From a virus: a stretch of 64,000 nt of DNA. Within the stretch, counting starts at the first letter, position 1. Each line of letters starts with the position of its first letter. A program made the position numbers and the translations under genes. Shown piece by piece: positions 47,669-57,389 of this stretch. The notes below the pieces were generated by a model, which saw only the letters and a list, made by a program, of their open reading frames with translations, had not been told where the DNA came from and searched no databases. The stretch covers positions 1 to 64,000 of IMG/VR virus record IMGVR_UViG_3300030098_000945; one strand, 5' to 3'.

Positions 47669-50154
47669 TGGCTAAAAAAAATCCTACAGTTAAAACAATA
47701 AGCAAATGTTTTAAAGAAGTTAAAAGATTAACTGGAGATTTATTACCAGATGAACAAATAAATAATATTCTTGATGAAGTTAAAATTAAAATTAACGAAA
47801 GAAAATTTCAAAGTTTAGAAGAGCAAACGGAAGATTTAATTGCCGATGGTGTAGCAAGTAAATTAGAATATGAACAAGCTCTTAAAAAAAGAAATTTAGC
47901 TGAAAATAATATTAAAGCTTTAGAGATTGCAGAAAAAGTAATTGATGCAGTAGCATTATCAGAGGGAAAATTAACACCTAAAAAAGCATTAATGGGAATA
48001 CTTGTTGGTATTCAAGAATTTTCTACTTTAGCCAGAAATTCCATTGGTTCAAAACAAGATACTATCGAGGTAGTTGAATTAACAAGATTATATCAAGCCA
48101 TAAAAGATTTAGGCGATAATGTGTGGGATGATTTTACCGATGGAATTTTTGATTTAGAGATAAAACAAGCAATGTTAGGAGAAACAGTTGTAAATGAAAA
48201 TGCTTTAGTAATTTCTAAAATTTTAAAAAAATTTCAAAATGATTGGCGAACAAGGTTAAATGATTTAGGAGCCAACATTGCAGAGCTTGACGATTGGATT
48301 ACGAGACAATGGCATAATACAGAAAAAATGGCTAATGCAAGCAAACGTCTAAAAACTGTAGGGGAAAACAGAGTAGCTTGGAGAGAATATATTAAACCAA
48401 GATTAGATATTGAAAGAACTTTTCCCGATGTTGGAGATCCAGGAAAAGTAGATGAAATTTTAGATGGTATCTATAACAGTTTAATGGCTAACGATCATTT
48501 AAAACATGGAGGAACTAACAGTATTTATGGAACTAGAAATGTTGCAAATAGATTAAACGCATCAAGAGTTTTACATTTTAAAGATGCAACGGCTAGACAC
48601 GAATACGATTTAGAATTTGGAGAACCATCATTAAAAGAAAGCGTAATGGCAGTTTTAAGTAATTCTGCAAGAAACATAGCTTTAATGCAAGAGCTTGGAA
48701 CTAACCCACAAGCTACTTTTGAAAAAGCTTTAGCAATTTTAAGAAAAACATACAAAAATCAAGATCATAAAATAACTAAAGATTTAAATTTTCATATTTT
48801 TAAAAATGAATTTTCAGAAATTGATGGTTCAATTAATGGTGTAGGAAATGCTGTTATGGCAAAAGTCGGTATGACAGTTAGAGCTATACAAACAATGGGT
48901 AAATTAGGTTTTGCGGCTCCAACATCTATAGCAGATTTGGGTCAGTATATGAGTACCTCTAATTTCCAAGGTAGAGGTTTTTTACATGGTTTATTTGAAG
49001 CAATGGGTGCTTTATTTAAAACACAAGATAAAGCTGCAATGGAATCTTTAGGAGTTATGAGTAATTCCATACACTCTTTTATGGGTAATAAATTTGGTTC
49101 AAGTAGCGATACCTGGGGAGCGATGGGAAAACTACAAAATATGTTTTTTAAATACAATAGTTTGAACAGATGGATTTCAAGTTTAAAATCTGGAATGACG
49201 ATTGGTTTAGCTCGTCATTATGGAATGTTAGCTGATACTAAATGGGGTAGTTTAAAAGTTAGAGAAAGAAATTTATTAAAACTTTATGGTTTTGATGAGG
49301 GTAAATGGGATATGTTGCGTTCCATTAAAACTTTAGATGTTGAAGATAGAAGATATATGACAGCTGAAATGGTTAATGAAATTTCAGATGAATCAATTAT
49401 TAATTATACTGGAAAAAAATTAAGTCAAAGAGAAATTAGAAATTTTAAAAGAGATTTAGAAATGACTTGGCGTAATGTTTTAGTAGATCAAGCTATGCAC
49501 GGAACACCAGAACCAGATACAGCAGTTAGATCTATTATGAACCAAGGATTAAGAAAAGGAACTGGAATGGGAGAGGTAATAAGATTTATCGGTCAATTTA
49601 AAGCTTTTCCAGTTTCTATTTGGAAAAAGGTAGTGGGTAGAGAATTAAAATCTTATGGTCCCGATGATAGCGGTTTATCAAGATTTACTGGTCTAGGTGC
49701 TAATTTAATTTTAGCAACCATGTTTGGTTATATTGCAATGTCAGTTAAAGATATGCTTAAAGGAAGATCCCCAAGAGATCCATCAAATCCAGGCGTTGTT
49801 AAACAAGCTTTATTGCAAGGTGGAGGTTTAGGTATTTATGGAGATTTTATTGTTGGAAATTTAAAAAATGAGTATGGCGGTGGAAAATGGGATAGTATTA
49901 TGGGACCCACAGCTGGAGATATTTCTAAAATTATAGGAATTGTAGAAAATGTAAATAAACCACAAAAAGCTGGTAAGAAATTTTTGCAATTTGCCGAAGG
50001 AAATATACCTTTTTTAAATATGTATTATTCGAAAGCTGCCTACGACTACTTAATAGGTTACCAAATCAAAGAAATGCTAGATCCTGGTTTCTTTGAGAGA
50101 ATGAGGGATAGACATGAGGAACAACGGGGTCAAACTTATTATTTTAAACCATAA
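47668..50154 (+). CDS. Large internal virion / ejection protein (T7 gp16 position, unit B)
   Basis: 828 residues from the ATG at 47668, which overlaps the preceding stop and follows AGAGGAAC. The N-terminus is charged and helical. The C-terminal quarter has Gly-rich hydrophobic stretches (GLGANLILATMFGYIAMSVK, GGGLGIYGDFIVG) that match the layout of 9681-12218. The last third is the best conserved part between the units. Probable inner-membrane channel component of the ejection machinery. Confidence 0.65.
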   Translation: MAKKNPTVKTISKCFKEVKRLTGDLLPDEQINNILDEVKIKINERKFQSLEEQTEDLIADGVASKLEYEQALKKRNLAENNIKALEIAEKVIDAVALSEGKLTPKKALMGILVGIQEFSTLARNSIGSKQDTIEVVELTRLYQAIKDLGDNVWDDFTDGIFDLEIKQAMLGETVVNENALVISKILKKFQNDWRTRLNDLGANIAELDDWITRQWHNTEKMANASKRLKTVGENRVAWREYIKPRLDIERTFPDVGDPGKVDEILDGIYNSLMANDHLKHGGTNSIYGTRNVANRLNASRVLHFKDATARHEYDLEFGEPSLKESVMAVLSNSARNIALMQELGTNPQATFEKALAILRKTYKNQDHKITKDLNFHIFKNEFSEIDGSINGVGNAVMAKVGMTVRAIQTMGKLGFAAPTSIADLGQYMSTSNFQGRGFLHGLFEAMGALFKTQDKAAMESLGVMSNSIHSFMGNKFGSSSDTWGAMGKLQNMFFKYNSLNRWISSLKSGMTIGLARHYGMLADTKWGSLKVRERNLLKLYGFDEGKWDMLRSIKTLDVEDRRYMTAEMVNEISDESIINYTGKKLSQREIRNFKRDLEMTWRNVLVDQAMHGTPEPDTAVRSIMNQGLRKGTGMGEVIRFIGQFKAFPVSIWKKVVGRELKSYGPDDSGLSRFTGLGANLILATMFGYIAMSVKDMLKGRSPRDPSNPGVVKQALLQGGGLGIYGDFIVGNLKNEYGGGKWDSIMGPTAGDISKIIGIVENVNKPQKAGKKFLQFAEGNIPFLNMYYSKAAYDYLIGYQIKEMLDPGFFERMRDRHEEQRGQTYYFKP

Positions 50155-50161
50155 AAAAGGA

Positions 50162-50190
50162 TAGACAGTATAGACATTTTTAAATATAGA
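50162..50190 (+). promoter_or_regulatory. Sigma70-type promoter for the tail fibre operon (unit B)
   Basis: TAGACA (50162-50167), 17 bases, TATAGA (50185-50190). Spacing and the distance to the downstream hairpin are identical to those in unit A although the spacer sequence differs, which supports function. Confidence 0.55.
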
Positions 50191-50233
50191 GAAACATATA
50201 GTAGGATTATAACGCCTACAAAATACATTTCTC
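50189..50233 (+). promoter_or_regulatory. Structured RNA leader of the tail fibre gene (unit B)
   Basis: GAGAA (50189-50193) pairs with TTCTC (50229-50233) and GTAGG (50201-50205) with CCTAC (50215-50219) around a 9-base loop, as in unit A; the middle helix is weaker here. The ATG is 19 bases downstream and has no Shine-Dalgarno sequence. Confidence 0.55.
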
Positions 50234-50252
50234 ACAACAACTTATAAAAATT

Positions 50253-52583
50253 ATGACAGTAACAACAACAACAATTAAGAATAGTTATTCGGGTAATGGC
50301 TCTACTACAGAGTTTGCTTATACATTTCCTATTAATTCTACATCTGAAATAACAGTAATTGAAAGATCGGCTACTGGAACTGAAACAGTTAAATCTGAAG
50401 GTTCTGGTTCTACTAATTATTCTATTTCTGATAACGGAGCTAGTGGTGGAACTGTAACTATGGTTACGGCTCCGGCATCAGGTACAACTTTAGTTATAAG
50501 ACGTAATACTGCTTTAACGCAAGAAACAGATTATGTAGCAAACGATCCGTTTCCAGCTGAAACGCATGAAGACGCTCTTGATAAACTTAATATGCAGACA
50601 CAAGAGCTGCAAGAAGAATTAGATAGATCATTTAAAGTTTCAAGAACAAATACAATTACTTCAGCTGAATTTACTACGTCTGCAACAGACAGAGCTAGTA
50701 AAACTTTAGGATTTGACAGCGATGGCAATCTAACGACAGTAAGTGATTTCTTACCGGCTGGTGGAGATGCAGCACAATTTACTTATTCAACAACTACAAG
50801 TGATGCAGATCCAGGAAGTGGATTTATAAGATTTAATAACGCAACTCTTTCATCTGCAACCATTGCTTATGTGGATGATGATGAAGCTAATGGAACTGAT
50901 GTTTCTGCTTGGGTGCAAAGTTTTGATGATGTAACTGGTAATGCGACTAACAGAGGAAGAATAAGAGTTACAAAATCTAATACCTTAGATGTTTGGCACG
51001 TCTGGAAAATTTCGGGAGCTGTTACTGACGCATCTGGTTATACTAAATTAGCTTTAACTTATATTGATGGTGCTGGAGCTTTAGCAAATAATGATAAGGT
51101 ATTTTTATCTTTTGTTCCTTCTGGAGAAGATGGTGCAATTCCTGGTTATTATTATAAATTTGCAACATCAACAACGGATAGTGATCCTGGAGGCGGATAT
51201 TTAAGATTTAATAATGGTACTTATGCAAGTGCTACAGCAATCTATATTGATGATGATGATGCTAATGGAGCAACTGTTTCTACAGATGTTTTGGCTTGGG
51301 ATGATAGCACATCAACAATTAGAGGATTTGTTCATATCGTAGATATTAATGACAGTACCACTTATGCAAGATTTAAAATAACTGGAGCTTCAACAGATGC
51401 TTCGGGTTATAATAAGTTAGCAGTAGCTCACTTATCATCTAATAATACTTTTTCTGCTGATGATGAACTTTCAGTTCATTTCACAATGACTGGTTTAAAA
51501 GGAGATACTGGAGCAACTGGTTCTACTGGTAGTACGGGTTCAACAGGAAGTACGGGAGCTTCGGGAACGAACTCTCAACTTTCAATGACTTGGAGTTCAT
51601 CAACTTCTGATGCTGATCCAGGTGCTGGAAAAATTGCTTTTAATAATGGTACTGTTGGTTCAGTTTCAATTTTATATGTAGATGATGCTGATGACGCATC
51701 TGCTGATATTTCTGGTTTTGTTCAATCTTGGGATGATGTATCTAATTCAACAGCAAGAGGATATGTTTCTGTTACCAAAGAAGGAACTGCATCAACTTAT
51801 GCTATTTTTAAAGTTACTGGTGCTGTAACGGATGCTTCTGGTTATACTAAAGTTCCAGTTACACACATTGTTTCAAATGGTTCATTTTCAAATACTGATG
51901 GAGTAGGAGTTCACTTTACACCTTCTGGAGCTGATGGAACTGGAGATATGTCTGATCTTACAGATGATAGTTCTCCTCAACTTGCTGGAGATTTAGATGT
52001 TGTTACTTATGATATAGTTTCAACTTCAAACAGAGATATTGACATTATTCCAAATGGAACTGGAGATGTAAATCTTGGAGCAGATACAGTTCAAGTTGGC
52101 GATAATAATGCTGATGCTACAATTACCACACAAGGAACTGGAGACTTAACATTAAATACAAATAATGGAACAAACTCTGGCTCTATTGTAATTGCAGACG
52201 GAGCAAACGGTCATATAGACATTACCACAAATGGAACAGGAACAATTAAATTTAATGATTTAGCTTATATTCCACAACAAGCAATTACTTCATCATCGAA
52301 TGCTGTTGCCTGGGATGCACAAGCTAAACCAAACGCATATCATCAGACATCAGAAAATACTACTTTCTCTGCACCAAGTAATGCAACAGAAGGTGCGTTT
52401 ATTTGTTTAGAATTAAATTATAATGGTTCTCATACTATTGGTTGGAATACAGTATTTGAATTTTCAGCATCAACAGAACCAACTGAAACTGCAACGGATG
52501 GAAAAACTGACATCCATATCTTTAGATACAACGGAGCAGTTTGGCAAGAAGTTGGTAGAACAATGAATTTAAGTGAAAGTTAA
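50253..52583 (+). CDS. Tail fibre protein (T7 gp17 N-terminus, collagen-like, unit B)
   Basis: 776 residues. The N-terminal anchor, three DxDPGxG repeats and collagen-like GDTGATGSTGSTG region match unit A closely. After VGVHFTPSGADG the YadA-like head is replaced by a different repeat set (SNRDIDIIPNGTGDVNLGAD, TTQGTGDLTLNTNNG, ITTNGTGTIKFND) of the kind found in other marine phage fibres. The last ~100 residues again match unit A. This is a clear cassette exchange in the distal shaft. Confidence 0.85.
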   Translation: MTVTTTTIKNSYSGNGSTTEFAYTFPINSTSEITVIERSATGTETVKSEGSGSTNYSISDNGASGGTVTMVTAPASGTTLVIRRNTALTQETDYVANDPFPAETHEDALDKLNMQTQELQEELDRSFKVSRTNTITSAEFTTSATDRASKTLGFDSDGNLTTVSDFLPAGGDAAQFTYSTTTSDADPGSGFIRFNNATLSSATIAYVDDDEANGTDVSAWVQSFDDVTGNATNRGRIRVTKSNTLDVWHVWKISGAVTDASGYTKLALTYIDGAGALANNDKVFLSFVPSGEDGAIPGYYYKFATSTTDSDPGGGYLRFNNGTYASATAIYIDDDDANGATVSTDVLAWDDSTSTIRGFVHIVDINDSTTYARFKITGASTDASGYNKLAVAHLSSNNTFSADDELSVHFTMTGLKGDTGATGSTGSTGSTGSTGASGTNSQLSMTWSSSTSDADPGAGKIAFNNGTVGSVSILYVDDADDASADISGFVQSWDDVSNSTARGYVSVTKEGTASTYAIFKVTGAVTDASGYTKVPVTHIVSNGSFSNTDGVGVHFTPSGADGTGDMSDLTDDSSPQLAGDLDVVTYDIVSTSNRDIDIIPNGTGDVNLGADTVQVGDNNADATITTQGTGDLTLNTNNGTNSGSIVIADGANGHIDITTNGTGTIKFNDLAYIPQQAITSSSNAVAWDAQAKPNAYHQTSENTTFSAPSNATEGAFICLELNYNGSHTIGWNTVFEFSASTEPTETATDGKTDIHIFRYNGAVWQEVGRTMNLSES

Positions 52584-52594
52584 TAGGAGATAAT

Positions 52595-53227
52595 ATGTGG
52601 GGATTAGTAGAATCAGGATCAATTACAAAAATAATAAATAAACCAAAAGGTATGGTTATTGGCGATGTTCGTTATTCAAGAAAAATATTTGAATTATGGA
52701 GCAAGTCTGAACTAGAAGCTAAAGGTATTTATGAAGTAGAATTTGATAACACTAATAAAAAAGATGAGAAATGGTATATCAATACTAATCAATCATTTGC
52801 TTTTGCTGGTGGAAAAATTACAGCAAGTTATGGCTCAGCTACACCTAAAAAACACGCAGATACTTTATGGACATCACAAGATAAAACAGATGGTAAAATA
52901 CCAGATGGTAAAGATGTTGGCGATGTTGCTGTTGAAGGATTAAAAACAAAATTAATTAGAACAGTTAAACAACAAGCTGCTGGAATATTACAAGATACGG
53001 ATTGGTACATAACTAGAAAAGCAGATGCTGGAACAGCAGTACCATCATCAATCACAACTCATAGAGCAGCAGTAAGAACAAAAGCTGCTGAACAAGAAAC
53101 AGCAATTACAAACGCTGCTGATACACCAGCTCTTGAAACTTTATATACTTATGTCAATACAGCGGATGAAGGAGATCCAGTTGTAATGGAAAGACCATTA
53201 GGCGAACTGCCAACATTGGAGAGTTAA
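52595..53227 (+). CDS. Tail fibre-associated protein, possible fibre chaperone (unit B)
   Basis: 210 residues, ortholog of 14923-15543, with a TAGGAGA ribosome binding site. Most changes lie at the C-terminal end, where an insertion (NTADEGDPVVMERP) replaces the unit A sequence before the shared LGELPTLES. Coupled to the next gene by TAATG. Confidence 0.55.
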   Translation: MWGLVESGSITKIINKPKGMVIGDVRYSRKIFELWSKSELEAKGIYEVEFDNTNKKDEKWYINTNQSFAFAGGKITASYGSATPKKHADTLWTSQDKTDGKIPDGKDVGDVAVEGLKTKLIRTVKQQAAGILQDTDWYITRKADAGTAVPSSITTHRAAVRTKAAEQETAITNAADTPALETLYTYVNTADEGDPVVMERPLGELPTLES

Positions 53228-54660
53228 TGATACCAATTTTATCAGGTAATGTAGCAACAGCTTTAGGTGGTGCTTACGAAGTAGCCAACTCTTGTAGGTT
53301 TAATGATGATTCAACAGATCATTTAACAAGATCACAAACTGCTGGAGATCAAAGACAAGGTACTTTTTCTGCTTGGGTTAAAAGAGCTAATTTAGGTTAT
53401 CAATATTTAATTTCATGGAATACTACAACTTCAGGAACATCATTAGGAGATTGGATTAGATTTAATGGAGAAAGATTAGATGTAATAAGATATACAGGCT
53501 CTGTTATTTACAGAAAACAAACAAATAGATTATTTAGAGATAGTTCAGCTTGGTATCATATTTGCGTTGCTTTTGACAGCGATCAAGGAACAGCAGATAA
53601 TAGAATTAAAATTTATGTTAATGGAATACAAGAAACATCTTTTGAAACAAATACTGCACCATCACAAAATTTAGATTTTAATTTTAATAGTAATGGTGTT
53701 GTTGCTTGTATAGGTAGAAATTATGATACTGAAGCAAATTTTGATGGTTATATGTCAGAGGTTTGTTGGATAGATGGCACACAAAACGCAGTTACAGATT
53801 TCGGAGAATTTGACGAAGATAGTCCGACAATTTGGAAACCAAAAAATGTATCAGGATTAACATTTGGTACAAATGGATTTTATTTAGATTTTGAAAACTC
53901 TGGTAGTCTAGGTGCAGATGTATCTGGAAATGGAAATAACTTTACTGTAAATAATTTAACAAGTGTAGATCAAGCTACAGATACACCGACTAATAATTTT
54001 GCAACATTAAATTCTTTAGACACATATATAGGTGGAACTCAAGCTACCTTTTCAAATGGTAATACTGAATGGAGTTCAGCTGGTAATTCATCATCAAATG
54101 GTGGAACAAGAATGACATTTGGTTTATCAACTGGTAAATGGTATTTTGAAGCAAAACTTTTACAAGCAACTGAAACAGTTATTGCCTACTCTTTAGACAG
54201 TGTTACTCCTTGGTTCACTGTTACTGGTTATACATTAGATAGTTCTGCTACTTATGGTTTATATATAAATGGTAGCGATAATTTATATGCTATTGTTGGT
54301 GGTACAAATCAAAATAATAATTTAGGTTCAGTAAGTAATAATGATATTATAGGAGTTGCTTTTGATTTTGATAATGGTAAATTTTATTTTTCTAAAAATG
54401 GAAGTTGGTTAAATAGTGGCGATCCAACATCAGGCTCAACAGGAACAGGCTCATTTGGTAATTTACCTAGTGGAACTTATCTTCCATCAATAAGTAATGC
54501 TAGTTGGTCTATTTCTTCAAGCACTTCATTTAATTTCGGCAACCCATCATTTAGTATCTCATCAGGAAACGCAGATGGAGCTGGTTATGGCAATTTTGAA
54601 TACGCAGTACCTAGTGGATATTACGCATTATGTTCAAAGAATTTAGCGGAGTTTGGATAA
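53227..54660 (+). CDS. LamG/SPRY-type tail protein, probable receptor-binding (unit B)
   Basis: 477 residues. The N-terminal LamG-like domain (GTFSAWVKRANLGYQYLISW, FDGYMSEVCWIDG) and C-terminal SPRY-like domain (GKWYFEAKL, VAFDFDNGKFYFSKNGSWLN) differ considerably from 15543-16994 while the central linker is nearly unchanged. This suggests rapid change or recombination of binding domains around a fixed structural hinge. Confidence 0.7.
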   Translation: MIPILSGNVATALGGAYEVANSCRFNDDSTDHLTRSQTAGDQRQGTFSAWVKRANLGYQYLISWNTTTSGTSLGDWIRFNGERLDVIRYTGSVIYRKQTNRLFRDSSAWYHICVAFDSDQGTADNRIKIYVNGIQETSFETNTAPSQNLDFNFNSNGVVACIGRNYDTEANFDGYMSEVCWIDGTQNAVTDFGEFDEDSPTIWKPKNVSGLTFGTNGFYLDFENSGSLGADVSGNGNNFTVNNLTSVDQATDTPTNNFATLNSLDTYIGGTQATFSNGNTEWSSAGNSSSNGGTRMTFGLSTGKWYFEAKLLQATETVIAYSLDSVTPWFTVTGYTLDSSATYGLYINGSDNLYAIVGGTNQNNNLGSVSNNDIIGVAFDFDNGKFYFSKNGSWLNSGDPTSGSTGTGSFGNLPSGTYLPSISNASWSISSSTSFNFGNPSFSISSGNADGAGYGNFEYAVPSGYYALCSKNLAEFG

Positions 54661-55757
54661 TGGCTTATACAACAATAGACAATCCAGAATTATATTTTCA
54701 GTCAGTTCTCTGGACTGGAAATGGCTCAAATCCAAGAACAATAACTTTTGGTGGCGATGAAAATATGCAACCAGATTTACTCTGGTATAAATGCAGATCA
54801 CATGCTGTTCCACATATTCTTTTAGATAGTGTTAGAGGTGCTGGTAATGATAAAGAATTACAACCAGACGACACTACATTAGAAGGTGGAACTTCAGCAG
54901 AAACAGATGGTTATATTTCTGCATTCACTTCTAATGGTTTTACTCTAGCTGCTGGTAGTTCTGGTGGCGACCATTATACGAATGAAGGTAGCAGAACTTT
55001 TGTAGCTTGGTGCTGGAAAGCTGGTGGTTCAACAGCTTCAAATAGTAGTGGAGATATAACTTCTACTGTAAGTGTAGATACTACAGCTGGTTTTTCAATC
55101 ACATCTTATACAGGAAATAACAGTAACGATCAAACAGTTGGTCATTCACTTTCAGCAGTTCCTCATTTAATGATTATTAAAAATAGAGATGATACTAATG
55201 GTTGGATTGTTTATCATCACAAAAATACATCAGCACCAGAAACAGATTACTTGGGTTTAAATGGTAATAGTGTAACAACAGATGATGATGGTATATTCAA
55301 TGATACTGCACCAACAAGCACTCTTTTTACTATTGGAGATGAGAGTGATGTAGGTGCTGGAACTGGTGGTAATACAGAAAAAATAATTGCTTATCTATGG
55401 AGTGAAAAACAAGGTTTCAGCAAGTTTGGCTCATACACAGGAAATGGAAATGCTGATGGTACATTTGTTTATACAGGATTTCGACCAGCTATGATTATTT
55501 TAAAAAATACTGAAACTGCAAAAGATTGGAATATTTGGGATACCAAAAGAGATCCATATAATGGTGCGAACCATTTGTTATATCCTAGTTTAAATAATGC
55601 TGAAGGATCAGGCACAGTCTATCTTGATCTTTTAAGTAATGGTTTTAAATTAAGAAATAGTAATAATAAATGGAACTCAACAGAAACATTTATCTACATA
55701 GCCTTCGCAGAAGCACCATTCGTAAATTCTAATGGAGTACCTTGCAATGCTCGTTAA
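54660..55757 (+). CDS. Tail protein, DUF7483-like, probable receptor-binding (unit B)
   Basis: 365 residues from the ATG at 54660, which overlaps the preceding stop. It shares IDNPELYFQ, DENMQPDLLWYK, FVAWCWKAGG and the C-terminal FAEAPFVNSNGVPCNAR with 16995-18059; the middle varies. Probable distal fibre protein. Confidence 0.6.
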   Translation: MAYTTIDNPELYFQSVLWTGNGSNPRTITFGGDENMQPDLLWYKCRSHAVPHILLDSVRGAGNDKELQPDDTTLEGGTSAETDGYISAFTSNGFTLAAGSSGGDHYTNEGSRTFVAWCWKAGGSTASNSSGDITSTVSVDTTAGFSITSYTGNNSNDQTVGHSLSAVPHLMIIKNRDDTNGWIVYHHKNTSAPETDYLGLNGNSVTTDDDGIFNDTAPTSTLFTIGDESDVGAGTGGNTEKIIAYLWSEKQGFSKFGSYTGNGNADGTFVYTGFRPAMIILKNTETAKDWNIWDTKRDPYNGANHLLYPSLNNAEGSGTVYLDLLSNGFKLRNSNNKWNSTETFIYIAFAEAPFVNSNGVPCNAR

Positions 55758-55764
55758 TAAATTA

Positions 55765-55815
55765 ACGAGAAGCTAACGCAGCTAGGTAACAAGTTACCAG
55801 AAGCTACGCAGCAAG
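55765..55815 (+). repeat. Short insert with direct repeats and a palindrome, unit B only
   Basis: About 55 bases absent from the same gap in unit A. It holds two near-copies of AGAAGCTA(A)CGCAGC (55768-55782 and 55799-55812) flanking GGTAAC-AA-GTTACC (55785-55798). It could be a tiny mobile repeat or a regulatory insertion before the lysis genes. Confidence 0.4.
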
Positions 55816-55859
55816 ATAATTAAATAAAATAACAAAATTAATAAGAGGAGAAGTACACT

Positions 55860-56072
55860 ATGAAGGTGCTACTAATTATGATTATGTGTAGCGCAGTTCA
55901 AGGAGATTGCTTAACTCCACATCAAATGCCTACTACTTATGACAACTACTATGATTGCTTACAAGCTGGTTATAAGGAGGCAATAAAAAAACAAACTGAA
56001 ATAGGAAAAGTAGATACTAATGAACATAAGATATTCATTAGGTTCACTTGTAAGAGTAGTTATGAAACGTAA
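55860..56072 (+). CDS. Small secreted or membrane protein at the lysis module (unit B, 70 aa)
   Basis: Ortholog of 18100-18312 with the same hydrophobic start (MKVLLIMIMCSAV) and a strong AAGAGGAG ribosome binding site. Both upstream leader and coding region are conserved. Function unknown. Confidence 0.65.
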   Translation: MKVLLIMIMCSAVQGDCLTPHQMPTTYDNYYDCLQAGYKEAIKKQTEIGKVDTNEHKIFIRFTCKSSYET

Positions 56073-56301
56073 AAAAAGAAAATCTGTATTATCTAATGTT
56101 GAAGATCGTAATGGAATAAGAATATCTTACCATGAAAAGGTTTGTGCAGAGAGGATGAAAACAATTTTTAAACTGCTAGACGAAATGAGAAAAGACATTA
56201 GAGAATTAAAAACTTTTATGAATGTAGGAAAAGGTGCTGCCGCAATAATAATCTTTATTGGGGGTTTGCTTGGCTCAATCTTCTACTTCTTCACGAAATA
56301 G
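56062..56301 (+). CDS. C-terminally anchored small membrane protein (unit B, 79 aa)
   Basis: Starts at the ATG at 56062 inside the previous gene. It has RISYHEKVCAERMKT and the same C-terminal membrane segment as 18302-18538. Position before the resolvase-like and endolysin genes suggests a lysis role, unproven. Confidence 0.65.
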   Translation: MKRKKRKSVLSNVEDRNGIRISYHEKVCAERMKTIFKLLDEMRKDIRELKTFMNVGKGAAAIIIFIGGLLGSIFYFFTK

Positions 56302-56563
56302 GATTACAGCTGCTAAAGGTTTATCTAATGAACTATTAGCTGCTGCTAAATTTGCAAAGGATCCAAACTTAATTGTCTTTAAACCAATAGGAGCTGGTCC
56401 AGTAGACATATTAACTTTGAATATAAAAACGGGGGAGTACAGAAGTTATGATGTCAAGACAAGAAACTACCGCAAAGATGGGTCTAAGATTAATAGACCA
56501 AGAACTAAAGAACAAAAAAGACTAGGTGTTAAAATTATTAATTTTAACCCAGAAAAGGATTGA
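56258..56563 (+). CDS. PD-(D/E)XK-type nuclease-like protein (unit B), TTG start
   Basis: About 100 residues, ortholog of 18495-18800. As there, it has to begin at a TTG (56258 or 56270) within the preceding membrane protein gene. The candidate catalytic strands GPVDILTL and YRSYDVKTRNYR are retained. A junction resolvase-like role is inferred. Confidence 0.5.
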   Translation: MGVCLAQSSTSSRNRITAAKGLSNELLAAAKFAKDPNLIVFKPIGAGPVDILTLNIKTGEYRSYDVKTRNYRKDGSKINRPRTKEQKRLGVKIINFNPEKD

Positions 56564-56569
56564 AGAATT

Positions 56570-57007
56570 ATGGCAGATTATACTGAACTCAAAGAAAGCA
56601 TTAAAGAACACGAAGGGTATAGAGATCATATTTACAGGGATAGCTTGGGTATTCCTACTATCTTTTGGGGTCATATGGTTTTGGATACCGATGACTATGT
56701 TGAAGGTGTTAATTATTCCATTGAAGATGCTGAGAAGTGTTTTGATAAAGATTTTAATATTGCTTTACAAAGTGCTGAGAAATTAATTGGCGATATAGAA
56801 GTTAATCATATTCAAAAATGCGTAATCATTGAATGCGTGTATCAACTTGGTGGACCAAGGTTTTCTAAGTTTAAAAAGTTTTGGCAAGCTATGAGAGATG
56901 GCGATATGGAAAAAGCTGCCGATGAAATGATAGATAGCAGATGGCATAAGCAAACACCTGGTAGGTGTGAGAAAGCTGCTGCTAAAATGAGGAGTTCAAA
57001 TAAATAA
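56570..57007 (+). CDS. Endolysin, T4-type lysozyme (GH24 family, unit B)
   Basis: 145 residues with HEGYRDHIYRDSLGIPT and WGH: the Glu, Asp and Thr of the GH24 active site. Close ortholog of 18807-19244. Without a signal peptide it depends on the holin encoded next. Confidence 0.9.
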   Translation: MADYTELKESIKEHEGYRDHIYRDSLGIPTIFWGHMVLDTDDYVEGVNYSIEDAEKCFDKDFNIALQSAEKLIGDIEVNHIQKCVIIECVYQLGGPRFSKFKKFWQAMRDGDMEKAADEMIDSRWHKQTPGRCEKAAAKMRSSNK

Positions 57008-57008
57008 T

Positions 57009-57389
57009 ATGTGGTTAAGTGCAATTAAATTAGCGTTGAATGCTGGAACGCATATATACAAAAAGAAACAAGAAACTAAAATGGCTATGGCTGATGCACA
57101 GCACATGGCGGCTCAGAAGATGGCTAAAGGGGAAACTGAGTATCAAGGTAAATTATTAGAAGCTAGACAATCAGACTGGAAAGACGAATTTGTGCTGATC
57201 GTGTTGACGCTCCCAATATTAGTGATTGCTTACGGGGTGTTCTCAGACGATCCTGGTGCAGCAGCAAAGATAAAAGAGTTCTTTGAGCAGTTCCAACAAC
57301 TTCCATCCTGGTTCACAAATCTTTGGATTTTAGTAGTGGCTAGTATTTATGGAATTAAAGGAACTCAAATATTTAAGGGGAAAAAATGA
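57009..57389 (+). CDS. Holin-like protein (3TM type), unit B version
   Basis: 126 residues. A Gln/Lys/Met-rich helix precedes SDWKDEF, then hydrophobic segments FVLIVLTLPILVIAYGVF and SWFTNLWILVVASIYGI. The SWKDE-type motif and layout match 3TM holins, but the sequence around it differs from unit A and the gene region has higher G+C, suggesting replacement. Confidence 0.7.
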   Translation: MWLSAIKLALNAGTHIYKKKQETKMAMADAQHMAAQKMAKGETEYQGKLLEARQSDWKDEFVLIVLTLPILVIAYGVFSDDPGAAAKIKEFFEQFQQLPSWFTNLWILVVASIYGIKGTQIFKGKK

